Shown here: one piece after another, positions 9,767 through 18,920 of the stretch
Layout: the number at the start of each line of letters is the position of its first letter
Numbering within the stretch: position 1 is the first letter of the stretch
Assembly (NCBI GenBank): GCA_900078405.1
Contig: FLTS01000001.1
Location: 2,008,626 to 2,072,625 of the forward strand
DNA from: an uncultured Stenotrophomonas sp.
GTDB lineage: Bacteria; Pseudomonadota; Gammaproteobacteria; Xanthomonadales; Xanthomonadaceae
DNA length: 64,000 bases
Direction of reading: 5' to 3'
The notes under the pieces: model-generated
Database searches by the model: none
The model's input: only the letters and a program-made list of their open reading frames with translations
Told to the model about the DNA's origin: nothing
Position numbers and translations under genes: made by a program

Positions 9767-10219
9767 ATGATCGCCACCCCCGACTACCGCGCCCTGCTCG
9801 ACACCGCCATTGCCGAGGCCCGCCAGGGCCTGGCCGAGGGCGGCATCCCGATCGGCGCGGCGCTGTACCACGCCGACGGCCGCCTGCTCGGCTGCGGCCA
9901 CAACCGCCGTGTGCAGGAAGGCGATCCATCGATCCACGGCGAAACCGACGCCTTCCGCAAGGCCGGCCGCCAGCGCGGCTATCGCGACACCATCATGGTC
10001 ACCACGCTGGCGCCGTGCTGGTACTGCTCCGGGCTGGTGCGCCAATTCAACATCGGCACCGTGGTGGTGGGCGAATCGGTCACCTTCGGCGGCGGCATCG
10101 ACTGGCTGCGCGAAAACGGCGTCAACGTCATCGACCTGGCCGACGAGCGCTGCATCGGCATGATGCGCGCGTTCATCGCCGCCCAGCCGGAGCTGTGGAA
10201 CGAGGACATCGGCGAGTAA
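9767..10219 (+). CDS. Cytosine deaminase of the yeast Fcy1 type (CDA fold)
   Basis: A 150-residue zinc deaminase. The zinc and proton-shuttle motif is HGETDA and the second zinc motif TLAPCWYCSG (PCxxC). The C-terminus ends PELWNEDIGE, very like yeast Fcy1 (PQDWFEDIGE from memory). It would convert cytosine to uracil in pyrimidine salvage, unlike the unrelated E. coli CodA fold. I prefer ATG 9767 over the in-frame ATG at 9746: AAGGAA stands eight bases before 9767, and a TATCAT -10-like box at 9733-9738 would start the transcript close to 9746. Confidence 0.88.
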   Translation: MIATPDYRALLDTAIAEARQGLAEGGIPIGAALYHADGRLLGCGHNRRVQEGDPSIHGETDAFRKAGRQRGYRDTIMVTTLAPCWYCSGLVRQFNIGTVVVGESVTFGGGIDWLRENGVNVIDLADERCIGMMRAFIAAQPELWNEDIGE

Positions 10220-10235
10220 GCCGCCCTTGACCCGA

Positions 10236-10274
10236 AACGTCGAACGCCGGGCGTCATGCCCGGCGTTCGACGTT
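10236..10274. terminator. Bidirectional terminator-like hairpin
   Basis: Perfect 17-bp inverted repeat with a 5-base loop between the convergent deaminase and smeE genes. T-runs are short, so it may act as a bidirectional terminator or mRNA end protector. Confidence 0.7.
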
Positions 10275-10294
10275 CAAGCAACCATGCGAACGGC

Positions 10295-13200
10295 TCAGCC
10301 TTCCGCGCCACCGCCTTCGGCCGGCAGGCGCTTGCGGTTGAACACCCGCTGCACCACCACGAAGAACAGCGGGATGAAGAACAGGCCCAGCGCAGTGCCG
10401 GCGATCATGCCGCCGAGCACGCCGGTGCCGATGGCGCGCTGCGCGCCCGAGCCGGCGCCGGAGGCGATCGCCAGCGGCAGCACGCCCAGGCCGAAGGCCA
10501 GCGAGGTCATCACGATCGGGCGCAGGCGGTCGCGCACCGCGTGCATCGTCGCCTCGATCACTCCGACGCCCTTCTCCAGGTTCTCCTTGGCGAACTCGAC
10601 GATCAGGATCGCGTTCTTCGAGGTCAGGCCCACCGTGGTCAGCATGGCCACCTGGAAATAGACGTCACGCTCCATGCCGCGCAGGGTATTGGCCAGCACC
10701 GCGCCGAGGATGCCCAGCGGCGCCACCAGCAGCATCGACGGCGGTACACTCCAGCTCTCGTACAGCGCGGCCAGGCACAGGAACACGATCAGCAGCGACA
10801 GCGTGTACAGCAACGGCGTCTGTGCGCCGGCCTCGCGCTCCTGGTAGGACACCGCGGTCCACTCGATGCTGAAGCCCGGCGGCAGCTGCTTGGCCAGCCG
10901 CTCCACTTCCAGCATCGCATCGCCCGAGGCCACGCCCGGCGCCGCCTCGCCCTGGATCTCCAGCGCCGACACACCGTTGTAGCGCTCCAGCCGTGGCGAG
11001 CCATAGTCCCAGCGCTGGCTGGCGAAGGCGGAGAACGGCACCATCTCGCCGGCACCGTTCTTCACCGTCCACAGGTTGAAGTCCTCCGGGTTCATGCGGA
11101 AGGCGTCGTCGGCCTGCACGTAGACGCGCTTGACCCGGCCGCGGTCGATAAAATCATCGACGTAGCTCGACCCCCACGCGGTGGCCAGGGTGCTGTTGAT
11201 CGCATCCAGCGACAGGCCATGCGCGCCGGCCTTGGCCACGTCGATGTCCAGGCGCAGCTGCGGGGTGTCGTCCAGGCCGTTGGGGCGGACGTTGGCCAGC
11301 TTGTCGCTCTGCCCGGCCATGCCCAGCAGCTGGTTGCGCGCGTTGACCAGTGCTTCGTGGCCCTGCCCGGAGTTGTCCTTCAGGAAGAAGGTGTAGCCCG
11401 AAGCGATGCCCAGCTCCGGCATTGCCGGCGGCGGGAAGGCGAAAATGAAAGCGTCCTTGATCTGGCCCAGCGCCATCATCGCGCGGCCGGTGATCGGGCC
11501 TACGCCCTGGTCCGCGGTGCGCTCGTCCCAGTCCTTGAGCTTGACGAAGGCCATGCCCGAGTTCTGGCCCATGCCGGAGAAGCTGAAGCCCTGCACCGAG
11601 AACACCGATTCCACGGCGTCCTTCTCGTTCTGCAGGAAGTGGTCCTCCAGCTTGTAGATCGACTCCAGCGTGCGCTCCTGGGTGGCGCCGACCGGTGCGT
11701 TGACCAGCGCCATCAGGATGCCCTGGTCCTCATTGGGCAGGAACGAGCTGGGCAGGCGCACGAACAGCAGGCCCATCACCACCGCCAGCGCCGCGAACAC
11801 CGCCATGAAACGGCCCGGGCGGGCGAGGATGCCGCGCACGCCACGCTGGTAGCGGGTGCTGGAACGGTCGAAGCCATTGTTGAAGCCGTTGAAGAAGCGG
11901 CCGGCCAGGCCCCGATGGGCGACGTGGTGCTCGCCCTTCTTCAGCGGCTTGAGCATGGTCGCGCACAGCGCCGGGGTCAGCACGATCGCCACCAGCACCG
12001 ACAACGCCATCGCCGAGACGATGGTCGCCGAGAACTGGCGGTAGATCACGCCGGTGGAGCCGGACATGAACGCCATCGGCACGAACACCGCCGACAGCAC
12101 CAGGCCGATGCCGACCAGGGCGCCGGTGATCTGGCCCATCGACTTGCGCGTGGCCTCCAGCGGCGACAGCCCTTCCTCAGACATGATGCGCTCGACGTTC
12201 TCGACCACCACGATGGCGTCGTCCACCAGCAGGCCGATCGCCAGGACCATCGCGAACATGGTCAGCATGTTGATCGAGAAACCCAGCGCGGCAAGGATGC
12301 CGAAGGTGCCCAGCAGCACCACCGGCACCGCGATCGTCGGGATCAGCGTGGCGCGGAAGTTCTGCAGGAACAGGTACATCACCAGGAACACCAGCACGAT
12401 GGCCTCGATCAGGGTCTCGACCACGCCCTTGATCGACACCTTCACGAACGGGGTGGTGTCGTAGGGAATCACCGCCTTCAGCCCGCGCGGGTAGTTGGCG
12501 CTCAGCTCGTCCAGGGTCTTCCTGACGCCCTCGGCGGTGTCCAGCGCATTGGCGCCGGTGGCCAGGGTGATGGCCAGGCCCGAGGCCGGCTTGCCGTTGT
12601 AGCGGGTGACGAAGTCGTAGGTTTCCGCACCCAGCTCGACCCGCGCCACGTCGCCCAGCTTCAGCATGGAACCGTCGGCCTCGGTGCGCACCACGATGGC
12701 GCGGAACTGCTCCGGCGTCTGCAGGCGGTCCTGCGCGTTGATGGTAGCGTTGAGCTGCTGGCCCTTGACCGCCGGCGCGCCGCCCAGCTGGCCGACCGCA
12801 ACCTGTGCGTTCTGCGCCTTCACCGCGGCGGTGATTTCATCCACCGACACCTTGTAGGTCTGCAGCTTGTTCGGGTCCAGCCAGATGCGCATGGCGTACT
12901 TGCCGCCGAACACCTCGATGCTGCCCACGCCCGGCACCCGGCTCAGCGGGTCCAGCACGTTGGAGCCGACGTAGTCGGAGATGTCGGTGGCGTCCATGCT
13001 GCCGTCCTCGGAGACGAAGCCGACCACCTGCAGGAAGCCGCTGGACGACTTGGCCACGTTGATGCCCTGCCGCTGCACCTCCTGCGGCAGCAGCGGCATG
13101 GCCAGCTGCAGCTTGTTCTGCACCTGCACCTGGGCGATGTCCGGGTTGGTACCGCTGGCGAAGGTCAGGGTGATGCTGGCCTGGCCGTTGGACGAGCTGT

Positions 13201-13441
13201 TGGACGAGAAGTAGATCAGCCCGTCCAGGCCCTTCATGTTCTGCTCGATGATCTGCGTCACCGAGTCCTCGACCACCTTGGCCGAAGCGCCGGGATAGTT
13301 GGCGCTGATCGACACGGCCGGTGGCGCGACCTCGGGGTACATCGAGATCGGCAGCTTGAGCATGGCCAGCGCGCCGGCCAGCATGATGATGATGGCGATG
13401 ACCCACGCGAAGATGGGCCGGTCGATGAAGAAGCGTGCCAT
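10295..13441 (-). CDS. smeE: RND multidrug efflux pump, inner-membrane transporter (SmeE/AcrB type)
   Basis: A 1048-residue HAE1-type proton-drug antiporter. The first helix follows [17 protein letters not shown]. The proton-relay aspartates are in [13 protein letters not shown] in the fourth helix, and the relay lysine in [13 protein letters not shown]. The two halves each have a periplasmic loop of about 300 residues. The neighbouring MFP, the TetR gene and the operator identify it as the SmeE-like pump. It starts 12 bases after the smeD stop. The usual third gene (smeF outer-membrane channel) is absent: a hairpin and a convergent deaminase gene follow directly. The pump would have to borrow a channel encoded elsewhere. 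Confidence 0.95.
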   Translation of the reverse strand: MARFFIDRPIFAWVIAIIIMLAGALAMLKLPISMYPEVAPPAVSISANYPGASAKVVEDSVTQIIEQNMKGLDGLIYFSSNSSSNGQASITLTFASGTNPDIAQVQVQNKLQLAMPLLPQEVQRQGINVAKSSSGFLQVVGFVSEDGSMDATDISDYVGSNVLDPLSRVPGVGSIEVFGGKYAMRIWLDPNKLQTYKVSVDEITAAVKAQNAQVAVGQLGGAPAVKGQQLNATINAQDRLQTPEQFRAIVVRTEADGSMLKLGDVARVELGAETYDFVTRYNGKPASGLAITLATGANALDTAEGVRKTLDELSANYPRGLKAVIPYDTTPFVKVSIKGVVETLIEAIVLVFLVMYLFLQNFRATLIPTIAVPVVLLGTFGILAALGFSINMLTMFAMVLAIGLLVDDAIVVVENVERIMSEEGLSPLEATRKSMGQITGALVGIGLVLSAVFVPMAFMSGSTGVIYRQFSATIVSAMALSVLVAIVLTPALCATMLKPLKKGEHHVAHRGLAGRFFNGFNNGFDRSSTRYQRGVRGILARPGRFMAVFAALAVVMGLLFVRLPSSFLPNEDQGILMALVNAPVGATQERTLESIYKLEDHFLQNEKDAVESVFSVQGFSFSGMGQNSGMAFVKLKDWDERTADQGVGPITGRAMMALGQIKDAFIFAFPPPAMPELGIASGYTFFLKDNSGQGHEALVNARNQLLGMAGQSDKLANVRPNGLDDTPQLRLDIDVAKAGAHGLSLDAINSTLATAWGSSYVDDFIDRGRVKRVYVQADDAFRMNPEDFNLWTVKNGAGEMVPFSAFASQRWDYGSPRLERYNGVSALEIQGEAAPGVASGDAMLEVERLAKQLPPGFSIEWTAVSYQEREAGAQTPLLYTLSLLIVFLCLAALYESWSVPPSMLLVAPLGILGAVLANTLRGMERDVYFQVAMLTTVGLTSKNAILIVEFAKENLEKGVGVIEATMHAVRDRLRPIVMTSLAFGLGVLPLAIASGAGSGAQRAIGTGVLGGMIAGTALGLFFIPLFFVVVQRVFNRKRLPAEGGGAEG

Positions 13442-13453
13442 GTGCGCCCCCGC

Positions 13454-14620
13454 TTACTGCTTGGCCGCCGGCGCAGCCGGCTTGGTGGCTTCGGCGCCCT
13501 TCTCGGTGGCCTGCACCGGCATGCCCGGGCCGATCTTCTGCAGGCCCTCGACGATCACCTTGTCGCCGGCCTCCAGGCCTTCCTCCACCAGCCACTTGTC
13601 GCCGACCGTGCGGCTGACCACGACCTGGCGCAGCGCCACCTTGCCCTCGCCGTCCACCACCATCGCACTGGTGTTGCCGCGGGCGTCGCGGGCGATGCCC
13701 TGCATCGGCACCAGCAGCCCGTCCTGGCGCACCCCGCTGCCGACCACCGCACGCACGAACATGCCCGGCATCAGCACCTGATCGGGGTTGTCCACGCGCA
13801 CGCGCAGGCCATAGCTGCCGGTGCTCGGGTCGACGCTGACCTCGGAGAACTCCAGGGTGCCCTTGTGGCCGTATGGCGTGCCGTCCTCCAGCAGGATGTC
13901 CACCGGCCGCTCCGCGCTGCCCTGCAGGCGGCCGGCGGCCAGTTCGCGGCGCAGTTGCAGCAGCTCGGCTGAAGACTGGCTGACGTCGATGTAGATCGGA
14001 TCGAGCTGGTGGATGGTGGCCAGCGGCTCGGCCTGCCCGGCGCTGACCAGCGCACCCTGGGTGACGCTGGACTTGCCGATGCGGCCGGCGATCGGCGCGG
14101 TGATGCGCGCGTAGCCGAGGGTCACGTTGGCCGCATCCAGCGTGGCGCGCGCGGCGCCGACGTCGGCCTCGGCCTGCTTCCACGCGGCCTGCGCGTTCTC
14201 GTCGTCCTGCACGCTGATCGCCTTGACCTTCACCAGCTCGGCGCTGCGCCGCGCGGCCAACCGCGCGGCAGTGGCGCTGGCCTCGGCGCGGGCCAGCTGC
14301 GCGCGGGCGCTGTTGGCCTGGGCACGGTAGGCGGCGTCATCCAGCTGGTACAGCGGCTGGCCCTGCTTGACCAGCGCACCCTCGGTGAACAGCCGGCGGG
14401 CGACGATGCCGCTGACCTGCGGCCGCACCTCGGCCACCTGGTAGCCGGTAGCGCGGCCGACCAGTTCGCGGGTCAGGGCGACCGGCTCGGCCTTCAGCGT
14501 GACCACGCTGACCTGCCCGGGGCCGCCCTGCGGCGGGGCCTCGCCCCCCTTGCAGGCGGCAAGCGCGACGGTGAGTGCAAGGGAGAGCGCGACGAGGCGG
14601 CGGTTGCGGATCGAGGTCAT
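13454..14620 (-). CDS. smeD: RND efflux periplasmic adaptor (SmeD/AcrA type)
   Basis: A 388-residue membrane-fusion lipoprotein. The signal peptide ends LTVALAAC (lipobox Cys). Then come the barrel-sandwich half VRPQVSGIVARRLFTEGALVKQ, an alpha hairpin (about residues 100-165), the second lipoyl half and a C-terminal Ala/Pro/Lys-rich tail. It links SmeE to an outer-membrane channel. I chose ATG 14620 (MTSIRNRRLVALSLAL) because it opens the signal peptide. It is the first gene of the smeDE operon, divergent from smeT, with the SmeT operator 140 bp upstream. Confidence 0.94.
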   Translation of the reverse strand: MTSIRNRRLVALSLALTVALAACKGGEAPPQGGPGQVSVVTLKAEPVALTRELVGRATGYQVAEVRPQVSGIVARRLFTEGALVKQGQPLYQLDDAAYRAQANSARAQLARAEASATAARLAARRSAELVKVKAISVQDDENAQAAWKQAEADVGAARATLDAANVTLGYARITAPIAGRIGKSSVTQGALVSAGQAEPLATIHQLDPIYIDVSQSSAELLQLRRELAAGRLQGSAERPVDILLEDGTPYGHKGTLEFSEVSVDPSTGSYGLRVRVDNPDQVLMPGMFVRAVVGSGVRQDGLLVPMQGIARDARGNTSAMVVDGEGKVALRQVVVSRTVGDKWLVEEGLEAGDKVIVEGLQKIGPGMPVQATEKGAEATKPAAPAAKQ

Positions 14621-14760
14621 GGGAGGGGCTCGGCGGGAAGGGAAACGCTCGCGGGACAGGTGGCATCGTGTCATCGGCAACGTGCCGGACGCGTTACGGC
14701 CACTGGCCCGGAGGCCAGCCGCGCGCATGACACCACATCCTGCGGAGCAAGCGCGGAAAT

Positions 14761-14788
14761 ATACATACATGCAAGACTGTTTGTAAAC
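14761..14788. promoter_or_regulatory. SmeT-type operator in the smeT-smeD intergenic region
   Basis: A 28-bp pseudo-palindrome with halves ATACATACATGC and GTTTGTAAAC. On the opposite strand it closely matches, as I remember it, the SmeT operator of Stenotrophomonas maltophilia (GTTTACAAAC ... GCATGTATGTAT) and resembles AcrR/TtgR sites. It lies between the divergent smeT and smeD genes, so bound SmeT could repress both directions. Confidence 0.85.
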
Positions 14789-14840
14789 AATTATGATGAT
14801 GGCCGGGTTTGATCCAGCAACTTGCACGGGTAACGCGGCA

Positions 14841-15509
14841 ATGGCCAGAAAAACCAGAGAAGAAGCCCTCGCCACCCGCGAAGGCATCCTTGATGCCGCG
14901 CTGGCCTGCTTCCACGAGCATGGCGTGGCCGGCACCTCGCTGGCCGCCATCGGCGAACGCGCCGGCTATACCCGCGGCGCGGTCTACTGGCACTTCAAGA
15001 ACAAGACCGAGGTGCTGGAGGCGATGATCCGGCGCAAGCACCTGCCGTTCCTCGAACGCCTGCGCCGCACCGCCTCACCCCGCCGCAGCACCCCCATCCT
15101 CGACCTGCGCTCGGTGATGCTGGTGTCGATCAACGAGCTGGCCACCGATGCACAGTTGCGCTCGATGATGGAAATCATGCTGCGCAATGATCCCTCCCCC
15201 GAAAACCAGGCCATCCGCCGGCTGCAGCACGAGGGCTGCGCCGAGGAACTGGCGATCTTCCGCAGCGCCTTCACCCGCGCCCGCGAGCTGGGCCAACTGC
15301 GCGACGGGGTCGACCCGGCCACCCCGGCCCGCGTCCTCCATGCCTGCCTGACCGGCGTGCTGTGCAGCGGGCTGATGGCGCCGGAGCATTTCGCACTGGA
15401 ACGCGAAGCGCCCGAAGCCATCGACGCGCTGTTCAGCTGGTACGTGAGGCCCGGCCTGTTCGTCCCCGGCGCACCGCCGGCGCCGCTGCCGGACGACGAA
15501 GCCGACTGA
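14841..15509 (+). CDS. smeT: TetR-family repressor of the smeDE efflux genes
   Basis: A 222-residue regulator of the AcrR/TtgR/SmeT subgroup. The N-terminal helix-turn-helix is about residues 12-60 (GVAGTSLAAIGERAGYTRGAVYWHF). The remainder is the helical ligand-binding domain, which in the family binds many hydrophobic drugs and releases DNA. ATG 14841 (MARKTREEALATREGIL) matches family N-termini; an upstream in-frame ATG at 14793 would lie against the operator. It is divergent from smeDE. Confidence 0.92.
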   Translation: MARKTREEALATREGILDAALACFHEHGVAGTSLAAIGERAGYTRGAVYWHFKNKTEVLEAMIRRKHLPFLERLRRTASPRRSTPILDLRSVMLVSINELATDAQLRSMMEIMLRNDPSPENQAIRRLQHEGCAEELAIFRSAFTRARELGQLRDGVDPATPARVLHACLTGVLCSGLMAPEHFALEREAPEAIDALFSWYVRPGLFVPGAPPAPLPDDEAD

Positions 15510-15610
15510 AGCCTGAAGACAATCGCGGCGGCGTCTCAAGCATTGCCCGTGACAGCCGATACCCGCGGGCGACCGGCATGGGCCGGGTAGTCAGCAGGCA
15601 ACGGAAAACC

Positions 15611-16021
15611 ATGGATATCCAGAGGTACGACCACGATCACCGGCAGATCCTCGGCCAGATCGAATCACTGCGTGCGCTGTCGCGCGCAGGTGTACGCGAG
15701 AACGCCGAGGCCATCGGCGACCTGATCACCAGCACCGCCAGCCAGATCAAGTTCCACCTGGCCGCCGAAGACCAGGTGCTGTACCCGTCGCTGGCACGCT
15801 GCGGCAAGCCGGAGATCGCCGCGATGAGCGAGCGCTACCGCAAGGAAATGCAGGGGCTGGCCAAGGCCTTCGCCGGCTTCGTGCAGCAGTGGCGGGTGCC
15901 GTCCCGGCTGGCGGCCGACCCCGAGGCCTCGCGCCGCGACGCCAATACCGTGCTGCGCGCGCTGTTCGAGCGCCTGCAGCGCGAGAACGTCGAGCTGTAC
16001 CCGGCCGCACGCCGGGCCTGA
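15611..16021 (+). CDS. Hemerythrin-like (HHE cation-binding) domain protein
   Basis: A 136-residue helical protein opening MDIQRYDHDHRQILGQIESL. Candidate di-iron ligands are visible: His in DHDHRQI, His plus Glu in IKFHLAAEDQVLYP, and Glu/Tyr in RENVELYP near the C-terminus. Such proteins bind O2, NO or iron; the role here is unknown. ATG 15611 was chosen because the domain starts there. It lies 101 bp after smeT on the same strand and may be co-transcribed. It is followed by hairpins and the convergent hslU. Confidence 0.85.
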   Translation: MDIQRYDHDHRQILGQIESLRALSRAGVRENAEAIGDLITSTASQIKFHLAAEDQVLYPSLARCGKPEIAAMSERYRKEMQGLAKAFAGFVQQWRVPSRLAADPEASRRDANTVLRALFERLQRENVELYPAARRA

Positions 16022-16022
16022 G

Positions 16023-16096
16023 CCCCTGCGGGGCAAGCCCCGCAAGGGGCACATCGCACCCTGCAGGAGCGACTAGCGTCGATCCTGCAGGGACCG
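16023..16096. repeat. Two hairpins (GCGGGGC REP type and CTGCAGGA type)
   Basis: GCGGGGCAAGCCCCGC at 16028-16043 sits within a longer CCCCT/AGGGG-extended stem. A second inverted repeat CCCTGCAGGA / TCCTGCAGGG spans about 16061-16096. They fill the gap between the convergent hemerythrin and hslU genes and probably act as a bidirectional terminator. Confidence 0.65.
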
Positions 16097-16100
16097 CCTG

Positions 16101-17573
16101 TTACAGGATGTAGCGGCTCAGATCCGGGTCCTGCACCAGCTCGCCGAGATGCTTGTCGACATAGGCGCTGTCGATGGCGAGGGTTTCGCCACCCCGGTCC
16201 GGTGCTTCGTAACTCAGCGTATCCAGCAAACGCTCCAGCACCGTGTGCAGGCGCCGCGCGCCGATGTTTTCGGTGCGCTCGTTCATGGAAAAACTGCTGG
16301 AAGAACTGTCGTTCGACGCTACCGCCAGCAGCGGCAAGACCATCAACAGGCGCCGCGCGCCGATGTTCTCCTGCCGCTCGTTGACCTGCGCGGCGATCTC
16401 GGCCAACCGGTCCACGGCATCGGCGGTGAAGGTCACCTTGACGCCCTCGGTCGCCAGCAGCGCTTCGTACTGTTTGGTCAGCGCCGCCTTCGGCTCGGTG
16501 AGGATGCGCACGAAATCGTCCTTGCTCAGCGCCCCCAGCTCCACGCGGATCGGGAAGCGGCCCTGCAATTCGGGGATCAGGTCGCTGGGCTTGGCCAGGT
16601 GGAACGCACCGGAGGCGATGAACAGGATGTGGTCGGTCTTGACCGTGCCGTACTTGGTGGAGACGTTGGAGCCCTCCACCAGCGGCAGCAGATCGCGCTG
16701 CACGCCTTCGCGCGAGACATCGCCTCCACCGACGTTGTCGCCGCGCTTGGCGACCTTGTCGATCTCGTCGATGAACACGATGCCGTGCTGCTCGCAGGCC
16801 TCGATCGCGGCAATGCGGATGTCGTCCTCGTTGACCAGCTTGCCGGCCTCTTCCTCGACCAGCAGCGGGCGCGCGGCCTTGATCGTCAGCGTGCGCTTGT
16901 TCGACTTGCCGCCACCGAGGTTGGCGAACATCGACTTCAGCTGCTGGCCCATCTCCTCCATACCCGGCGGGGTCATGATGTCCATGCTGACGTTGGCCGC
17001 CACTTCCAGCTCGATCTCGCGCTCGTCCAGTTCGCCATTGCGCAGCATGCGGCGGAACTTGATGCGGGTGTCGTTGTCGGCAGCCGAAGGCTCGTTGCGC
17101 GCAGCGCCGGCATCGAAACCGATGCCGGCGCTGCGCCGCGGCAGCAGCGCGTCGAGGATGCGGTCCTCGGCCTTTTCCTCGGCCTGCGTGCGCACGCGCA
17201 CCTTGGCCTGTTCGCGGTACAGCTTGACCGCGGTATCGGCCAGGTCACGGATGATCTGCTCCACGTCCTTGCCGACGTAGCCGACCTCGGTGAAGCGTGT
17301 GGCTTCCACTTTCACGAACGGCGCGTTGGCGAGCGTCGCCAGACGGCGCGCGATCTCGGTCTTGCCGACGCCGGTGGGGCCGATCATCAGGATGTTCTTG
17401 GGCATCACCTCGTTGCGCAGTTCCTCGGGCAGCTGCATGCGCCGCCAGCGGTTGCGCAGGGCGATGGCGACCGCACGCTTGGCGTCGTGCTGGCCGACGA
17501 TGTGGCGGTCCAGCTCCTGCACGATCTCGCGCGGGGTCATGGTGGCGGAGGAGGTTTCGATCTTGTGGGTCAT
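16101..17573 (-). CDS. hslU: HslU, ATPase subunit of the HslVU protease, with a 33-residue insertion
   Basis: AAA+ unfoldase that feeds substrates to HslV. Visible: Walker A GPTGVGKT (65-72), pore loop GYVG (98-101), Walker B IVFIDE (265-270) and the C-terminal LSRYIL that docks into HslV. Length is 490, against about 457 expected for xanthomonads. The excess is an in-frame 33-residue segment that duplicates the sensor-2 motif: [12 protein letters not shown] (398-409), then a foreign stretch, then [12 protein letters not shown] (431-442), after which the normal HTVLERLLD continues. The insert falls in the small C-terminal AAA subdomain next to the ATP-sensing arginine, so activity may be altered. 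It is downstream of hslV in one operon behind a heat-shock-like promoter. Confidence 0.95.
   Translation of the reverse strand: MTHKIETSSATMTPREIVQELDRHIVGQHDAKRAVAIALRNRWRRMQLPEELRNEVMPKNILMIGPTGVGKTEIARRLATLANAPFVKVEATRFTEVGYVGKDVEQIIRDLADTAVKLYREQAKVRVRTQAEEKAEDRILDALLPRRSAGIGFDAGAARNEPSAADNDTRIKFRRMLRNGELDEREIELEVAANVSMDIMTPPGMEEMGQQLKSMFANLGGGKSNKRTLTIKAARPLLVEEEAGKLVNEDDIRIAAIEACEQHGIVFIDEIDKVAKRGDNVGGGDVSREGVQRDLLPLVEGSNVSTKYGTVKTDHILFIASGAFHLAKPSDLIPELQGRFPIRVELGALSKDDFVRILTEPKAALTKQYEALLATEGVKVTFTADAVDRLAEIAAQVNERQENIGARRLLMVLPLLAVASNDSSSSSFSMNERTENIGARRLHTVLERLLDTLSYEAPDRGGETLAIDSAYVDKHLGELVQDPDLSRYIL
16248..16382. other. 99-bp in-frame insertion with direct-repeat ends inside hslU
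   Basis: A 36-bp segment at 16248-16283 recurs at 16347-16382 (31 of 36 identical, with a perfect 21-bp core). Between the copies, positions 16285-16344 read on the plus strand encode [20 protein letters not shown]. This aligns with the native HslU segment [20 protein letters not shown], which begins at residue 446 on the minus strand. The insert is therefore an inverted piece of a diverged hslU plus a second copy of the [12 protein letters not shown] segment. Codon use in the inverted piece (GAA, AAA, GCT) is more AT-rich than the host gene. Confidence 0.85.
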
Positions 17574-17591
17574 GGGGTTTCCCGAGGGGCA

Positions 17592-17684
17592 GGAACGAGT
17601 GGAGAGGAACGAGGAACGAGTAAAGGCGAGGAGCAGGAACGCCGTGGCTTCACCACTCGTTCCTCGTTCCTCTCCACTCGTTCC
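17592..17684. repeat. Perfect 30-bp GGAACGAG inverted repeat between hslV and hslU
   Basis: Arms 17592-17621 and 17655-17684 are exact reverse complements made of GGAACGAG and GGAGAG units, with a 33-base loop. The right arm abuts the hslV stop codon, so the hairpin forms in the hslVU mRNA directly between the two cistrons. The same family is found at 8832-8925. Confidence 0.9.
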
Positions 17685-18236
17685 TCAAAGCTCCTCCACC
17701 ACCACGTTGCGGTTGGTGTAGATGCAGATGCCGCCGGCGATGTTGATCGCCTCGGTCGCCACCGCCTTCGCATCCAGCTCGGTGTGCGCCAGCAGCGCGC
17801 GCGCCGCGCTCAAGGCGTAGGAGCCACCGGAACCGATCGCGATGATGCCGTCCTCCGGCTCGATCACGTCGCCGGTGCCGCTGATGATCAACGAGGTTTC
17901 CCGATCGGCCACCGCCAGCAGCGCTTCGAGCTTGCCGAGGCGGCGCTCGGTGCGCCAATCCTTCGCCAGCTCCACCGCCGCGCGGGTCAGTTGGCCATGC
18001 TTTTCCAGCTTGGCCTCGAACAGTTCGAACAGCGTGAACGCATCGGCGGCGGCACCGGCGAAGCCGGCCAGCACCTGGCCGTCGCGGCCAAGCCGGCGCA
18101 CCTTGCGCGCGTTGCCCTTCATCACCGTGTGGCCGAGCGTGACCTGCCCATCACCGGCAATCGCCACGTGCTCGCCGCGGCGCACGCAGCAGATGGTGGT
18201 GGCGTGGAAAACAGTGGGGTTCTGGCTGGGATCCAT
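17685..18236 (-). CDS. hslV: HslV, peptidase subunit of the HslVU protease
   Basis: A 183-residue N-terminal-threonine hydrolase of the proteasome-beta fold. The active-site Thr13 is in [12 protein letters not shown], so a 12-residue propeptide ([12 protein letters not shown]) must be removed. This longer propeptide is the usual xanthomonad form. GDGQVTLG and [14 protein letters not shown] are family signatures. ATG 18236 is preceded by GGAG. It forms dodecamers capped by HslU in the cytoplasm. The promoter upstream resembles sigma-32 sites. Confidence 0.96.
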   Translation of the reverse strand: MDPSQNPTVFHATTICCVRRGEHVAIAGDGQVTLGHTVMKGNARKVRRLGRDGQVLAGFAGAAADAFTLFELFEAKLEKHGQLTRAAVELAKDWRTERRLGKLEALLAVADRETSLIISGTGDVIEPEDGIIAIGSGGSYALSAARALLAHTELDAKAVATEAINIAGGICIYTNRNVVVEEL

Positions 18237-18262
18237 CGAGCATCTCCGGGGTGTCCCGGAAA

Positions 18263-18290
18263 CAATGGGGACGCCGCCGGGTGGTTCAAG
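18263..18290 (-). promoter_or_regulatory. Sigma-32-like heat-shock promoter for hslVU
   Basis: Read on the minus strand: -35 CTTGAA (18290-18285), a 14-base spacer, and -10 CCCCATTG (18270-18263). This closely fits the RpoH consensus CTTGAA N13-17 CCCCATnT. The predicted start near 18256 leaves a leader of about 20 bases with GGAG before hslV ATG 18236. Confidence 0.8.
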
Positions 18291-18446
18291 CACCGCACAC
18301 CGCGCCGTGGCACCTGGTTCAGGTCGGCAGGTGCTTCCGATGCATCCATCGCGGTGCGTTCCGCCACCTGCCTGCCATCGCGTTGCCCGCCAAGGGCATG
18401 TTCCACTCAGGCGGCTGATGGCCGGAGGCTAGCGGATGCGGGCCGC

Positions 18447-18920
18447 TTAATCCACCCGGTCGGCGCGACAGGAGTAACAGCCGTAGCGGGCATTGTGCAG
18501 GTGCACGTAGGCGATGCCGCGGTCATCCAGCCGCGCGTGCAGCCAGCCGGCAACCTGCGTACCGTCCATCACTTCGGCGGCGACGATGCAGTCGTCGTGG
18601 TCGTAGGCACGCAGCGAGATCAGCCGCCGCGTGACATAAGGCGGCACCTCGTCAACCGCCAACCGTGCCGGCACCGCATCGCGGCGGATGAATACCGGCC
18701 CGCTGGCACGGTACGGCGATGACGCCGGCTGGTGCCAGTACGGCAACAGCAACAGTTCTTCGCCGACAGCGGCATCGCGCAGGCTGACGCGGCATGGGAA
18801 ACCGCGTTCGCTGTCCGCAACACGACGCACCGCGCCGTGCGCGGCCAATCCGGCATCGTCAAGATCGAACAGTGGTTGCAGGGGTCCGGGATCGATGCCG
18901 AAAAGCCGGAAACTGGTCAT
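18447..18920 (-). CDS. DUF1203 domain protein
   Basis: A 157-residue cytoplasmic protein of the DUF1203 family, recognised from CRVSLRDAAVGEELLLLPYWHQP and SPYRASGPVFIRR. The C-terminus has YVHLHNARYGCYSCRADRVD. Function unknown. I chose ATG 18920 (MTSFRLFGIDP), where the family begins, over an upstream in-frame ATG. It occupies the place between DUF484 and hslV where related bacteria carry xerC. Confidence 0.8.
   Translation of the reverse strand: MTSFRLFGIDPGPLQPLFDLDDAGLAAHGAVRRVADSERGFPCRVSLRDAAVGEELLLLPYWHQPASSPYRASGPVFIRRDAVPARLAVDEVPPYVTRRLISLRAYDHDDCIVAAEVMDGTQVAGWLHARLDDRGIAYVHLHNARYGCYSCRADRVD

Noticed and set aside
10256..13972. 1238-codon open frame on the plus strand opposite smeE
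   Set aside because: Low-complexity His/Gln/Arg/Ala composition with no recognisable motif; smeE on the other strand has all RND landmarks.
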